A DNA stretch of 64,000 nucleotides, taken from the NCBI GenBank assembly GCA_946480785.1, contig CAMLLD010000031.1:1-64000 (forward strand), given 5' to 3'. Each line of letters opens with the position of its first letter. The first letter of the stretch is position 1. This DNA is from an uncultured Blastocatellia bacterium. GTDB lineage: Bacteria; Acidobacteriota; Blastocatellia; Pyrinomonadales; Pyrinomonadaceae. Below the pieces are notes generated by a model. That model searched no databases. It was not told where the DNA came from and worked only from the letters and a program-made list of their open reading frames with translations. Below, in pieces: positions 9,200 to 16,734 of the stretch. Made by a program: the position numbers and the translations under genes.

Positions 9200-10255
9200 T
9201 TACTGGTTAGCAGTAACTTTCTTGTTCTGGGCGTCAAGATCAATTTCCGGCAACTGCCATTTGTTTTCCAGCAGGAATGCTTTCGGACCGTACTCGCGAT
9301 TGAGCTCGACCGCCGTGGTGTCCTGGTAAGTCATGCTGAGCTTGTATTGATCCTGCGGCCGCGTGATCTCGATGCGGCTCGGCAAAGAAGCGGTCGTGCC
9401 GTTGCCGATCACTTTTTCGTTGAAGTAAGCAACGTCGGTAACGACGCGTCCCCGATCGTCGTAACTCTGCACGCGCGCCAAACGAATACCATTCACGCGG
9501 TCGAACCAGAAACGCCGCGACATCTTCGCTTCACCGTTTTGCGGTTGCGTAAACTCTTCGAGCAGATAATAACCACGCATCACGCGATCGTTTTTTTTGT
9601 CTCTCGTCCGGGTGTCCGGCTCTTCCTGAAAAAACTCACTCTGCACGTAAATATACGGGCCATTCGCTTCGATCGGACGCATCATGAAAGCGTCGGTGAG
9701 ATGTTGCGGACGCAGGTTCGAAAGCGCGCTAACCGTTTCCTTCTCCTGCTTCTGCTTATCGCTTTGCTGCTTCGTGTGGTTCGCTTCGGTGTCGAGCTTC
9801 GGATAGACCGCGCTGTTCGTTCCCTTCACGAAGCGCTTGTACTTCTCGTCGCCGCGCAGCACCGCCACTGTGAAGTGCTCGCCATCGGAAGCCATCTGCG
9901 CGATGTCCACGAACGTAAACTGGATCTGCAACAGGATCTTTCCCGGGCGTTGCAAAGTGATCGTTCCATCCACCAGCCGGTACTGATCGGCAATACCCGA
10001 CGAAGCAAACGACGTGTCTTCAAACCGAATATCGACCTTGCCGTGAATCGACTTGACGTTCGACCAGCGATTGACCTCCTGCATCAACCGATCCTTGTTT
10101 GCTTCGGCGAGCGGCTCGAGGAGTTGGGGCACCTGAATCTTCCGCTTTGCGCCCAACAGACCACAACCCGTATTCAGCAGCAGGATCGAAGCAACGAAAA
10201 TCGGCAGTATGAAACGAATGAGTCGGACTCTGGACGGGTCGAGTTGTTTGAGCAT
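9200..10255 (-). CDS. Outer membrane lipoprotein with LolA/LolB-like fold
   Basis: A lipoprotein of about 351 residues. A basic N-region, a hydrophobic stretch (ILPIFVASILLL) and the lipobox NTGC mark lipidation. The mature part contains beta-strand patterns typical of LolA/LolB/DUF4292-like proteins (SIHGKVDIRFED, GTITLQRPGKILLQIQ, MASDGEHFTVAV, YYLLEE, FWFDRVNGIRLARVQSYD). It probably binds a hydrophobic ligand in the periplasm. The frame runs upstream to 10318, but I prefer ATG at 10255, which has AAGG before it. The extra N-terminal segment overlaps an intergenic repeat-like sequence at 10283-10316. The gene is 3 bases upstream of the ABC ATPase. Confidence 0.78.
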   Translation of the reverse strand: MLKQLDPSRVRLIRFILPIFVASILLLNTGCGLLGAKRKIQVPQLLEPLAEANKDRLMQEVNRWSNVKSIHGKVDIRFEDTSFASSGIADQYRLVDGTITLQRPGKILLQIQFTFVDIAQMASDGEHFTVAVLRGDEKYKRFVKGTNSAVYPKLDTEANHTKQQSDKQKQEKETVSALSNLRPQHLTDAFMMRPIEANGPYIYVQSEFFQEEPDTRTRDKKNDRVMRGYYLLEEFTQPQNGEAKMSRRFWFDRVNGIRLARVQSYDDRGRVVTDVAYFNEKVIGNGTTASLPSRIEITRPQDQYKLSMTYQDTTAVELNREYGPKAFLLENKWQLPEIDLDAQNKKVTANQ

Positions 10256-10332
10256 CAGCCTTAGAGCGCCAATCATACTTGAAATCCGTGAATAAGTCCT
10301 ATGAGTCCGATGAGACATACACGACCTGTTGG

Positions 10333-10761
10333 TCAGTTCAACTCCAGCGGCTTCTTCCCGAACCGCGCACGCAAGCGGTTGATCGCATTCACAATGCTCG
10401 GACGACTTAACAACTTCTGTTCCAAGCGGTGCTTGCCCGGAAAATCCAGAAACATGACGCCGAGCAACACCGTCAACAAACCCTGACCCGGCACGCCCGG
10501 AATCGACATCACGATGCCGAGCGCCACCAGCAACACTCCGCCGATGTTCTTGCCGATCACGCCCGCCGCGTGCAGCAGCGGATGCGGCCCCGACCAGAAT
10601 TTTGTTTTGCGAGACTTGCTGAAGTAATTCGCGGGAAGTTTGACGAGAATGAACGAAACGATAGCGAGATTGATTAAGAACGTCCCGACAAAGATCAGCG
10701 TCCCGATCAAAAATCCGCGCCAGGTAATTGACGCGATCAGTTCCGAGAGTGAGTCAAACAT
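10333..10761 (-). CDS. PGPGW-family membrane protein
   Basis: Small inner-membrane protein, about 142 residues. The first helix spans about 15-38 (FLIGTLIFVGTFLINLAIV). A second hydrophobic block near 72-100 contains the family signature region (SIPGVPGQGLLTVLLGV, then FLDFPGKHRLEQKLL). A basic tail follows (INRLRARFGKKPLEL). The family has no established function. The start is decided by the TGATG junction: its ATG at 10761 shares one base with the stop of the HD-domain gene, so the two are translationally coupled. A TTG two codons upstream (10767) is possible. Confidence 0.8.
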   Translation of the reverse strand: MFDSLSELIASITWRGFLIGTLIFVGTFLINLAIVSFILVKLPANYFSKSRKTKFWSGPHPLLHAAGVIGKNIGGVLLVALGIVMSIPGVPGQGLLTVLLGVMFLDFPGKHRLEQKLLSRPSIVNAINRLRARFGKKPLELN

Positions 10762-11351
10762 CAGCAATGCGGCGGCGACAGGATTTCGGCTCTGGCTTTC
10801 AATAATGACTGCAATAACTCGTCGACGATCTGTTTCGCCGGCCCTTCGAGTTGAAGCTGCGGATTTTCAGCGACTTCCCAAAACTCGTCAAGGCCGCGTC
10901 CGCCCGCGCGTTCGAGCGCAAGGGCTTCAACGAGCAAATCGATCACGTCGGCGGCCTTGACGAGCCGCGCTTCGAGCGTGCTTCGCTCTTCGTACTCGTG
11001 ATAGAGCTGCGCGTAAAGCGCGCCACGCCCGTCGATCGCTTCTGTCAGATCGCGAAACGCCGCAGTCTCGGCTTGCTTCCGCACTTCACTGCCGAAATAC
11101 ATCGTGGCGGTACGCGGCATGTCGCCGACGCGCGCTTCGGCCCAATCGTGCAGCAACGCGAGCCGCAGTATCTTTTCGACGTTAACGGAAACGCCTCTTC
11201 TCGCTAATTCATCGGCGAGCAGCATCGCCGTGACGCTCACGCCGAATGAATGCGCGGCCACCGATTCGGTGCCGTTTGCAAAGCCGCGCAGGACCCAACC
11301 CGTGCGGTCGAGACGTTTCAGTCGTTGTAATTCAACTAAGGTACTCAGCAT
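10761..11351 (-). CDS. HD-domain nucleotidase (YfbR / HDDC2-like)
   Basis: A 196-residue HD-superfamily hydrolase. Metal ligands are visible in SVAAHSFGVSVTAMLLAD (His near 34) and in LLHDWAEARVGDMPR (the His-Asp pair near 68-69, with the Glu following). The third Asp lies in VKAADVIDLLVEAL. This pattern matches E. coli YfbR 5'-deoxynucleotidase and eukaryotic HDDC2, which dephosphorylate dNMPs; substrate assignment here is by family. It is coupled to the downstream PGPGW gene by a one-base stop/start overlap. The upstream neighbour is the metallothionein-like gene about 70 bases away. Confidence 0.87.
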   Translation of the reverse strand: MLSTLVELQRLKRLDRTGWVLRGFANGTESVAAHSFGVSVTAMLLADELARRGVSVNVEKILRLALLHDWAEARVGDMPRTATMYFGSEVRKQAETAAFRDLTEAIDGRGALYAQLYHEYEERSTLEARLVKAADVIDLLVEALALERAGGRGLDEFWEVAENPQLQLEGPAKQIVDELLQSLLKARAEILSPPHC

Positions 11352-11423
11352 TAAATACTCAAGCGCTCCGATGGAGTGTTACTCACCCCCAGCGGAGCGT
11401 TTGAAATTCACGTACTTTCCGAG

Positions 11424-11573
11424 TTATCGGCAACCGGCGTGCTGGCAGCCACAGGCTATCTCGGCAACGTCCGTATCCTCTGCATTCTCGCAATACTCGC
11501 TACAGTAGTCGCTGTCACCTTGAGCCATACAGTTGCAAACACCATGTGCACATTTGTTGTCGTCGTCTGCCAT
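11424..11573 (-). CDS. Short cysteine-rich metallothionein-like protein
   Basis: A 49-residue protein with eight cysteines at positions 8, 13, 15, 24, 28, 41, 43 and 48, plus His10 and His45. The spacing CAHGVCNC, then YCSEYCEN, then CGCQHAGC closely follows prokaryotic metallothioneins of the SmtA/BmtA group, which have CxxxxCxC, YCSExC and CGC/HxxC segments around a Zn4Cys9His2 cluster. This one has eight rather than nine cysteines. It should bind zinc, cadmium or copper in the cytoplasm. A strong ribosome site (GGGGAAGGG) lies a few bases before the ATG at 11573. The CDF metal exporter lies on the same strand about 1.5 kb upstream, so a metal-homeostasis neighbourhood is plausible. Confidence 0.82.
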   Translation of the reverse strand: MADDDNKCAHGVCNCMAQGDSDYCSEYCENAEDTDVAEIACGCQHAGCR

Positions 11574-11655
11574 TACCCTTCCCCTGCTGTTCGATCCCTT
11601 TTTGTTTGGAGGCTGAGGTCAATGCTAGAACCGCAACACCGACTGGTCAAGCACT

Positions 11656-12231
11656 TCACTGCGCCGCACGCACAATCACGGTGCGCCGGCGCTCGCCGAG
11701 CGTGAGCACGAGCGGCTTGTCCAACTGAATCGGATGCGACTCACCATCGATCACGATCTCGAGGTTTGAATTTTCGCGTGTCAGCGGAGCGACCATCTGG
11801 TTTGGCACGATGCGCGGCAAAAGATTGATGGCGACGAGGCGCCAACTCGCCGGCTCGCAACGAATGCGCAGTCCGGGCGCGTCTGTCTCAAAGGATTCAT
11901 TCGTCGCGAGCGCGTCGGCTTTGAAAACTCCTTCGCCACAACGCACGCCGCTCGCGTCGTAAAACGTGAGCAGGCCCGAGACGAACGCGTAAGGAATCGC
12001 GCTCACGTTCTTCACGACGATGCGCACGTTTGTGATCGGCGCCTCGGGCGAACCGGTCAGCGAGGTGGTGCGCAGTGTCGCTTCGAGTGCAGCGGCGCCG
12101 GTACCGTCCAAAGCCACCGCGGCCTCACTCAGCGGCACGCGCTTGTCGTTTGTCTCAGCCGGCGTGGTTCCCTGCGCGTTGGCAATCAAGGCGCTGCATA
12201 ACACAACCAAAAAGGCAGCGAGTTTTTTCAT
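11656..12231 (-). CDS. Secreted protein of unknown function
   Basis: A 191-residue exported protein with a clear Sec signal peptide (KKLAAFLVVLCSALIANAQG, cleavage near residue 20). The mature region appears all-beta (LEATLRTTSLTGSPEAPIT, VRIVVKNVSAIPYAFVSGLL), suggesting an immunoglobulin-like or FxLYD-like sandwich. Two cysteines (SGVRCGEGVF and LRIRCEPASW) could form a disulfide. I do not recognise the family. It is the last gene of the tight minus-strand run led by pilT, 30 bases after the acetyltransferase gene. Confidence 0.68.
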   Translation of the reverse strand: MKKLAAFLVVLCSALIANAQGTTPAETNDKRVPLSEAAVALDGTGAAALEATLRTTSLTGSPEAPITNVRIVVKNVSAIPYAFVSGLLTFYDASGVRCGEGVFKADALATNESFETDAPGLRIRCEPASWRLVAINLLPRIVPNQMVAPLTRENSNLEIVIDGESHPIQLDKPLVLTLGERRRTVIVRAAQ

Positions 12232-12261
12232 GACGTGGTCCCTTCGAGTTAGTCAGATTAA

Positions 12262-12777
12262 TTACTCGCGAATCATCGCATACATCAACTGGTCTACCGT
12301 CTGGCCGTCTTTAGTTACGGCTTTTCTCATGCGGCCTTCAAAAACGTAGCCCGCTTTCTCCAGCACGCGGGCCGACGCGCCGTTCCAATCGAACACATGC
12401 GCGTAAAGGCGGCAGACATCGTAATTGGAAAAGGCGTAATCCGTCACGGCAATTAATGCCTCAGACGCGATGCCGCGGCCCCAAAAGGCCTCACCGAGCC
12501 AGTAACCGATCTCCGCCGAACGCCGCGCGACGTCGTGTTGCACGGTGAAACCGATGCCGCCCACCGCTTCGTCAGCAACGGCGATCGCGAAGTTCGTTTC
12601 GGGTTTTAGATCGACGACGATTTCGAGCCAGCGACGCGCGTCGTTGGTCGTGTACGGATGCGGAAAGCGATCGCGCAGATTGATCCAGACGTTGCGGTTG
12701 TTGGCGTGTCGCACGATCGCGTCGCGATCGCGCCAATCCCAACTGCGCACAGTACACGTCTTGAGTTTCAGTTCCAT
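12262..12777 (-). CDS. GNAT-family N-acetyltransferase (RimJ/RimL-like)
   Basis: A 171-residue acetyl-CoA-dependent acetyltransferase. The N-terminal region has the RimJ/L-like layout (LKTCTVRSWDWRDRDAIVRHANN). The acetyl-CoA loop is IGYWLGEAFWGRGIASEAL near 85-105, and the C-terminal helix NGASARVLEKAGYVFEGRMR is the usual closing motif of this subgroup. Members acetylate N-terminal amino groups of ribosomal proteins or small molecules such as antibiotics or polyamines; the substrate here is unknown. The gene is packed between the 80-residue protein (12-base gap) and the secreted protein. Confidence 0.88.
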   Translation of the reverse strand: MELKLKTCTVRSWDWRDRDAIVRHANNRNVWINLRDRFPHPYTTNDARRWLEIVVDLKPETNFAIAVADEAVGGIGFTVQHDVARRSAEIGYWLGEAFWGRGIASEALIAVTDYAFSNYDVCRLYAHVFDWNGASARVLEKAGYVFEGRMRKAVTKDGQTVDQLMYAMIRE

Positions 12778-12789
12778 TTGCGCGGCCCG

Positions 12790-13032
12790 TCACAAGCCGA
12801 AGTCGATCATCGCGCGCTCGATGACGTGCAGCGCGGCGAAGTCAGAGTCGCCGGCCGTGCGCGCTTCCGCGAGCCACTTCCGCAGTTGCCGCGCCTCTTC
12901 CAGCGAGCCGATGCGGCACGCGCCCGTGAGCGCGAGCGTGACGAGGGCGTCGGGCGCGCCGTGCGTCACCAGCGCCGCTTGTAACGCAGCCTGTTCGCGC
13001 AGATCGAGTGTGAGCAAAAGACTAAGTTCCAT
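12790..13032 (-). CDS. Small helical protein of unknown function
   Basis: An 80-residue, Leu/Ala-rich protein with no signal peptide, membrane segment or cysteine pair. It looks wholly alpha-helical (LREQAALQAALVTHGAPDAL, SLEEARQLRKWLAEARTAGD). I do not recognise it. The reading frame is supported by its position, 6 bases after the CDF gene and 12 bases before the acetyltransferase gene on the same strand, and by codon usage that matches its neighbours. Confidence 0.55.
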   Translation of the reverse strand: MELSLLLTLDLREQAALQAALVTHGAPDALVTLALTGACRIGSLEEARQLRKWLAEARTAGDSDFAALHVIERAMIDFGL

Positions 13033-13038
13033 CCGGGT

Positions 13039-14016
13039 TTAACTTCTTTCGGAACGAAAACACGCCGTCCCCGCATGACAAAAATGGAACGTCTCGTCTT
13101 CGAAATCAGGCGTTTCCATTTGGATCGTCAGATGGTCCACGCCGAAACGGTCGTGCAGCTTTGTGCGCAACTCACGCAGCAGATCCGGTTGCGAAATACT
13201 CTCGGCGTGAATCACGTGTGCGCTCAACGCCTCGCGTCCGGAAGTGATGGTCCAAACGTGCAGATCGTGAACCGCCGCGACGCCCGCCGTCGCGAGTATT
13301 TCATCTTCAACCGCGGCCAGGTTGATGTGCGCGGGCGTGCCTTCGAGCAGCACGTTCGTCGACTCGCGAATCAACCGCACCGAGCCCCAGATGATCAGCA
13401 AACTGATCACGACGCTGAACAGCGCGTCCGCGGCGTACCAGCCAAACAACCACATACAAACGCCTGCCAGAATCGCCGCGACAGAGCCGAGCGCGTCGCC
13501 CATCACGTGCATCCACGCACCGCGAATGTTCAGGTCGATCTCATCCGGCGCGTGCAGAATCCACGCGCAGACCAGGTTGACGACGAGACCGCCCGACGCC
13601 ACGACAATCATCGGCCCCGTGCGCACCACCGGGGGCGACAACCAACGCTCATACGCGCCGTAAAAAATGAAAAGCGAAATGATCACCAGCGCGACGCCGT
13701 TAACGAGCGCCGCAATGATCTCGAGACGATAGTAGCCGAAAGTTTTTCGGGAAGTTGCCGGACGCGAAGCGAACCACACCGCCGTCAAAGCGAGCGTCAA
13801 CGCCGCGACGTCGGTGAACATGTGACCCGCATCCGCAAGCAACGCGAGCGAGCCGGTCCACCAACCACCAACCGCTTCCGCGATCATGTAGACAACGGTC
13901 AGCAGCAACACCCAACTCAAGCGCCGCCAGTTGTCGGACGAACGGCGATGCTGGTGAGCGTGAGCGTGTACCGGATGAACGTGGGATTCTTTCGACCTTG
14001 CCTCTTTCATCGCCAC
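13039..14016 (-). CDS. czcD: Cation diffusion facilitator (CzcD/ZitB-like metal exporter)
   Basis: A 325-residue inner-membrane proton-coupled exporter of Zn2+, Co2+ or Cd2+. The His-rich N-terminus (HVHPVHAHAHQH) is typical of CzcD/ZitB metal-binding tails. Six transmembrane helices are visible. The transport-site pairs are LLADAGHMFTD (His/Asp in helix 2) and HVMGDALGS (His/Asp in helix 5). A cytoplasmic C-terminal domain follows (AVHDLHVWTITSGREALSAH). The longest frame starts with GTG at 14016; the ATG two codons later is equally good. It sits between the zinc-ribbon protein and an 80-residue protein. The metallothionein-like gene further along the strand suggests a shared metal-resistance role. 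Confidence 0.93.
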   Translation of the reverse strand: MAMKEARSKESHVHPVHAHAHQHRRSSDNWRRLSWVLLLTVVYMIAEAVGGWWTGSLALLADAGHMFTDVAALTLALTAVWFASRPATSRKTFGYYRLEIIAALVNGVALVIISLFIFYGAYERWLSPPVVRTGPMIVVASGGLVVNLVCAWILHAPDEIDLNIRGAWMHVMGDALGSVAAILAGVCMWLFGWYAADALFSVVISLLIIWGSVRLIRESTNVLLEGTPAHINLAAVEDEILATAGVAAVHDLHVWTITSGREALSAHVIHAESISQPDLLRELRTKLHDRFGVDHLTIQMETPDFEDETFHFCHAGTACFRSERS

Positions 14017-14042
14017 AAAATAATGCCAGCGACGAGGGCGAA

Positions 14043-14795
14043 CTACAAAGCGGTGAGACCGGATGCGCTGTAGAACTCGCGATAGAGTTCGTTGAATTCG
14101 CGGAGGGCGATCTCCATCACGCGACTGAGCTCTTCGAGATCGTTGATGTTGACGACGGCGTTGACGTTGTTGAGAAACGCGGCGTGCGCATCCATCGTGC
14201 GCAGCGAAGGCGATAAGAGCACGAAGAACAGACGGCGTCGTTGGTTCGGACGCAGCACGTTCACTTCACGAACCACAAACGCCGAGCCTTGCTCCGCGGC
14301 GTCGAACTGCGGCTCGAGCAATACCACGTCCAACTGCTTCGAGCGCATCGTCTCGATGGCCTGGCGCGTCTCTTCCGCAACAAAAACCTCGTAATCGTCG
14401 TCGCTCAATTTCTTTGCTACCGGCTCGCGATAAGGTTCCGACACGCAAACCAAAGCCTTGCGCTTGTTCCACGCCGGGCGCGCGTTCGGGTTCTCGTTCT
14501 CACGGCCACTACTCTTCGCCAGCAACTCCGCGAGCATCTGCAGCGCTTCATTCGCCGAACCCGCTTCGACCGCCGCCGGCTTCGCCACCGGTTCATAAGC
14601 GCGGGCCGTCGGTTGTTCGAAACGGTCTGTGGACGGTGAGCCACCGACGCCGAGCGCGCTCTGGTCCAACATCGGACTCGCGCCTCCCGAACTGATCGTG
14701 GCGTTGCACTTCGGACAACGCACGTTGAACGGACGGTTCGGCGACTTCTCTTCCACCTGAAGACGCGTCGAGCATTTTGGGCAAACGATGATCAT
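14043..14795 (-). CDS. Zinc-ribbon (MJ0042-type) protein with degenerate receiver-like domain
   Basis: A 250-residue protein. The N-terminal zinc ribbon has Cys5, Cys8, Cys27 and Cys30 (CPKC ... CPKC), as in the MJ0042 motif. A low-complexity linker of about 70 residues follows. Residues about 113-235 have the strand/helix rhythm of a response-regulator receiver (KALVCVSEPY, LDVVLLEPQF). The phosphoacceptor position appears to be Glu161 instead of Asp, and the acidic pair is reduced to Glu120, so it is probably not phosphorylated. It lies 23 bases downstream of pilT, so a role in pilus or motility regulation is a reasonable inference. The receiver resemblance is my reading of the pattern. Confidence 0.7.
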   Translation of the reverse strand: MIIVCPKCSTRLQVEEKSPNRPFNVRCPKCNATISSGGASPMLDQSALGVGGSPSTDRFEQPTARAYEPVAKPAAVEAGSANEALQMLAELLAKSSGRENENPNARPAWNKRKALVCVSEPYREPVAKKLSDDDYEVFVAEETRQAIETMRSKQLDVVLLEPQFDAAEQGSAFVVREVNVLRPNQRRRLFFVLLSPSLRTMDAHAAFLNNVNAVVNINDLEELSRVMEIALREFNELYREFYSASGLTAL

Positions 14796-14818
14796 GTGTG
14801 AATCGAATGAAGCCCGGG

Positions 14819-16003
14819 CTATTCGATCATGCCGAGCATGGAGCCGGAGTCGGAAAAGGTATTCGTAGGCAGGCCGTCGACTTCGCGGCGAATGAAATCT
14901 TCGGCCGCGGTCATGCCTTGCAGCGACAGGAGCAGATTGTTTTGGTTGGTCGCAAACGCGAGTCCGTCTTCGAGTGACACGACGTTCGCTTGAATCAAGC
15001 CGTGAATGACCGTGTCGAAATCCTGCATGCCGTCGAGCTTGCCGTCACGCATCGCATCGAGCAGCGACTTGCCTTCTTCTTCACCGACCTCGATGTACTC
15101 GCGCGTGCGCGGGCTCGAACGCAGGATCTCAACTGCCGCGACGCGTCCGGAGCCGTCGGCTTTTGGAATGAGCCGTTGCGAAACGATGTAACGGAACGTT
15201 TGCGCGAGGCGCGTTCGGATTACCTTTTCTTCGTTCTTCGGATAGAGACCGATGATGCGATCGACGGTCTTTGAAGCGTCGATCGTGTGCAGCGTTGAGA
15301 GTACGAGGTGGCCTGTCTCGGCTGCTTCGAGAGCGATCTCGGTGGTTTCGAAGTCGCGCATCTCGCCGATCAGGATTACTTTCGGCGCCTGGCGCAGCGT
15401 CGCGCGCAGAGCGGAGGGAAAATCACGCGTGTCGTGACCGACTTCGCGTTGATTGATCGTCGAATGCTTGTGCAGGTGGAGATACTCGATCGGGTCTTCG
15501 ATCGTGACGATGTGATACTGCTTCTTCTCGTTGATGATGTCGATGATGGCCGCTTGCGTCGAGCTCTTGCCCGAGCCGGTCGGACCAGTGACGAGCACGA
15601 GGCCGTTTCGGAGTTCGGCGATGTCAGCCAACTGCGGCGGCAGCCCCAGGGATTTCAGCGTCGGGATCTCGGTGGGAATCACGCGCATCACGATCGAGTA
15701 GACGCCCCGCTGCTGAAAGATATTCACGCGAAAGCGCGCGCGCGACGGGAGCGAGTAGCTCAAGTCGGCGGTGCCCGTGCGGGCCAGTTTTTCGGCTGCA
15801 TCCGGGTGGCCGTGCATGAGCGTCATCGCGATGATTTCGGTCTGGTAGGGCGAGAGCTTCTGCATTCCGAGCGGCTGGACCGGGGTCAGTTTGCCGTTGA
15901 TTTCGACCTGCGGCGGCTGGCCGACGGAGAAGTTGAGGTCGCTGATTTTGTCGGAAACCAGCAACATTCGCTCGATTATCGGCGGTAAGTCGAAGAAACT
16001 CAT
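14819..16003 (-). CDS. pilT: Type IV pilus retraction ATPase (PilT/PilU family)
   Basis: A 394-residue hexameric ATPase that disassembles the pilus fibre for twitching motility. The N-terminal PAS-like domain is followed by Walker A GPTGSGKS at residues 140-147, the Asp box (TIEDPIEYLH), Walker B (VILIGEMRD) and the His box (GHLVLSTLHT). The C-terminal region is longer than minimal PilT and lacks a clear AIRNLIRE motif, so PilU-like accessory function cannot be excluded. It heads a closely spaced minus-strand run; most of those downstream genes have no obvious pilus role. Confidence 0.92.
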   Translation of the reverse strand: MSFFDLPPIIERMLLVSDKISDLNFSVGQPPQVEINGKLTPVQPLGMQKLSPYQTEIIAMTLMHGHPDAAEKLARTGTADLSYSLPSRARFRVNIFQQRGVYSIVMRVIPTEIPTLKSLGLPPQLADIAELRNGLVLVTGPTGSGKSSTQAAIIDIINEKKQYHIVTIEDPIEYLHLHKHSTINQREVGHDTRDFPSALRATLRQAPKVILIGEMRDFETTEIALEAAETGHLVLSTLHTIDASKTVDRIIGLYPKNEEKVIRTRLAQTFRYIVSQRLIPKADGSGRVAAVEILRSSPRTREYIEVGEEEGKSLLDAMRDGKLDGMQDFDTVIHGLIQANVVSLEDGLAFATNQNNLLLSLQGMTAAEDFIRREVDGLPTNTFSDSGSMLGMIE

Positions 16004-16012
16004 TCAGGTAGG

Positions 16013-16042
16013 CGGGTCGCAGGCCTGGTCCTGCGCGACCCG
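16013..16042 (-). terminator. Imperfect hairpin after thiE, possible terminator
   Basis: cgggtcgc (16013-16020) pairs with gcgacccg (16035-16042), and the inner agg/cct also pairs, with a small bulge. It lies in the 91-base gap between the thiE stop and the pilT start. No convincing T-run follows on either strand, so the terminator call is weak. Confidence 0.35.
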
Positions 16043-16094
16043 TCGCCGATTCTCGCGTATAACTTTGCCAAACGCAAGAAAATAATGTTGGCCG

Positions 16095-16730
16095 CTAGAT
16101 TTGTAGGCTTGTGAGGAGACTCTGGAGCGTATTGCGGATCTGCTGTGGGTCGGACAAAAGGCCGTGGATCAGGGCCACTGAGTCGGCGCCGGCTGCGATT
16201 ACCTCGCGAGCGTTTGTCGGCGAGATTCCGCCGATTGTTACCAACGGCCGGTCGCCAATCGCTTCGCGCGCCTGCTTCACACCTTCCAAACCGACCACCG
16301 GATCGGGGTTCTCTTTTGTTGAGGTGGGAAAGATGGGACCGATGGCAAAGTAGTCGATCGGGAGCTTTGCGGCGTGTTGGATTTGCGCGAGCGAGTGAGT
16401 CGAGTAGCCGACGATTGCGTCTTCGCCGAGTAACCGGCGCGCGGCTTCGGGTGGCAAGTCGTCCTGGCCGAGATGCACGCCTGCAGCTCCGAGCGCTAGC
16501 GCGATGTCAGCGCGATCGTTGATGATCAGTTGCACGCCGCGTCTGTTCGCGACTTCCAGCGCCGCTTTTGCCTGTTCGTAAAACTCCAACGTGTGCGCGT
16601 GCTTGTCGCGCAGTTGGACCAGTGTTGCGCCACCGTCGGCCAGGAGTTCAACCTGTTGGGCGTGTGACAGACCAGAAATCTGTGTGTCGGTTATCAGATA
16701 GACCCGCGGCAGGCGGAAACGACCTCGCAT
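16095..16730 (-). CDS. thiE: Thiamine-phosphate synthase
   Basis: A 211-residue TIM-barrel enzyme joining the pyrimidine and thiazole phosphates to form thiamine monophosphate. Signature segments are present: VQLRDKHAHTLEFYEQAK, IINDRADIALALGAAGVHLG, YFAIGPIFPTSTKEN, and phosphate-binding VTIGGISPTNAREVIAAGA. Other thiamine genes are not nearby and I see no THI-box riboswitch upstream, because the gene starts only 4 bases after the typA stop. It is therefore expressed as part of the trmL-typA-thiE run. Confidence 0.95.
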   Translation of the reverse strand: MRGRFRLPRVYLITDTQISGLSHAQQVELLADGGATLVQLRDKHAHTLEFYEQAKAALEVANRRGVQLIINDRADIALALGAAGVHLGQDDLPPEAARRLLGEDAIVGYSTHSLAQIQHAAKLPIDYFAIGPIFPTSTKENPDPVVGLEGVKQAREAIGDRPLVTIGGISPTNAREVIAAGADSVALIHGLLSDPQQIRNTLQSLLTSLQI

Positions 16731-16734
16731 CGCG

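Noticed and set aside
9347..10264. A 305-codon plus-strand frame over the lipoprotein gene
   Set aside because: Antisense to a lipoprotein with clear signal and lipobox; no ribosome site or recognisable domain.
11376..11705. A 109-codon plus-strand frame across the gap holding the metallothionein-like gene
   Set aside because: The opposite strand carries the better candidate: cysteine spacing of a known family and a strong ribosome site. The plus frame has neither.
13075..14073. A 332-codon plus-strand frame over the CDF gene
   Set aside because: Arg/Asp/Gln-rich shadow of the metal exporter gene, with no motif.
16731..16734. Possible THI-box (thiamine) riboswitch before thiE
   Set aside because: The gap to typA is only 4 bases, so there is no room; thiE is expressed from the upstream operon.
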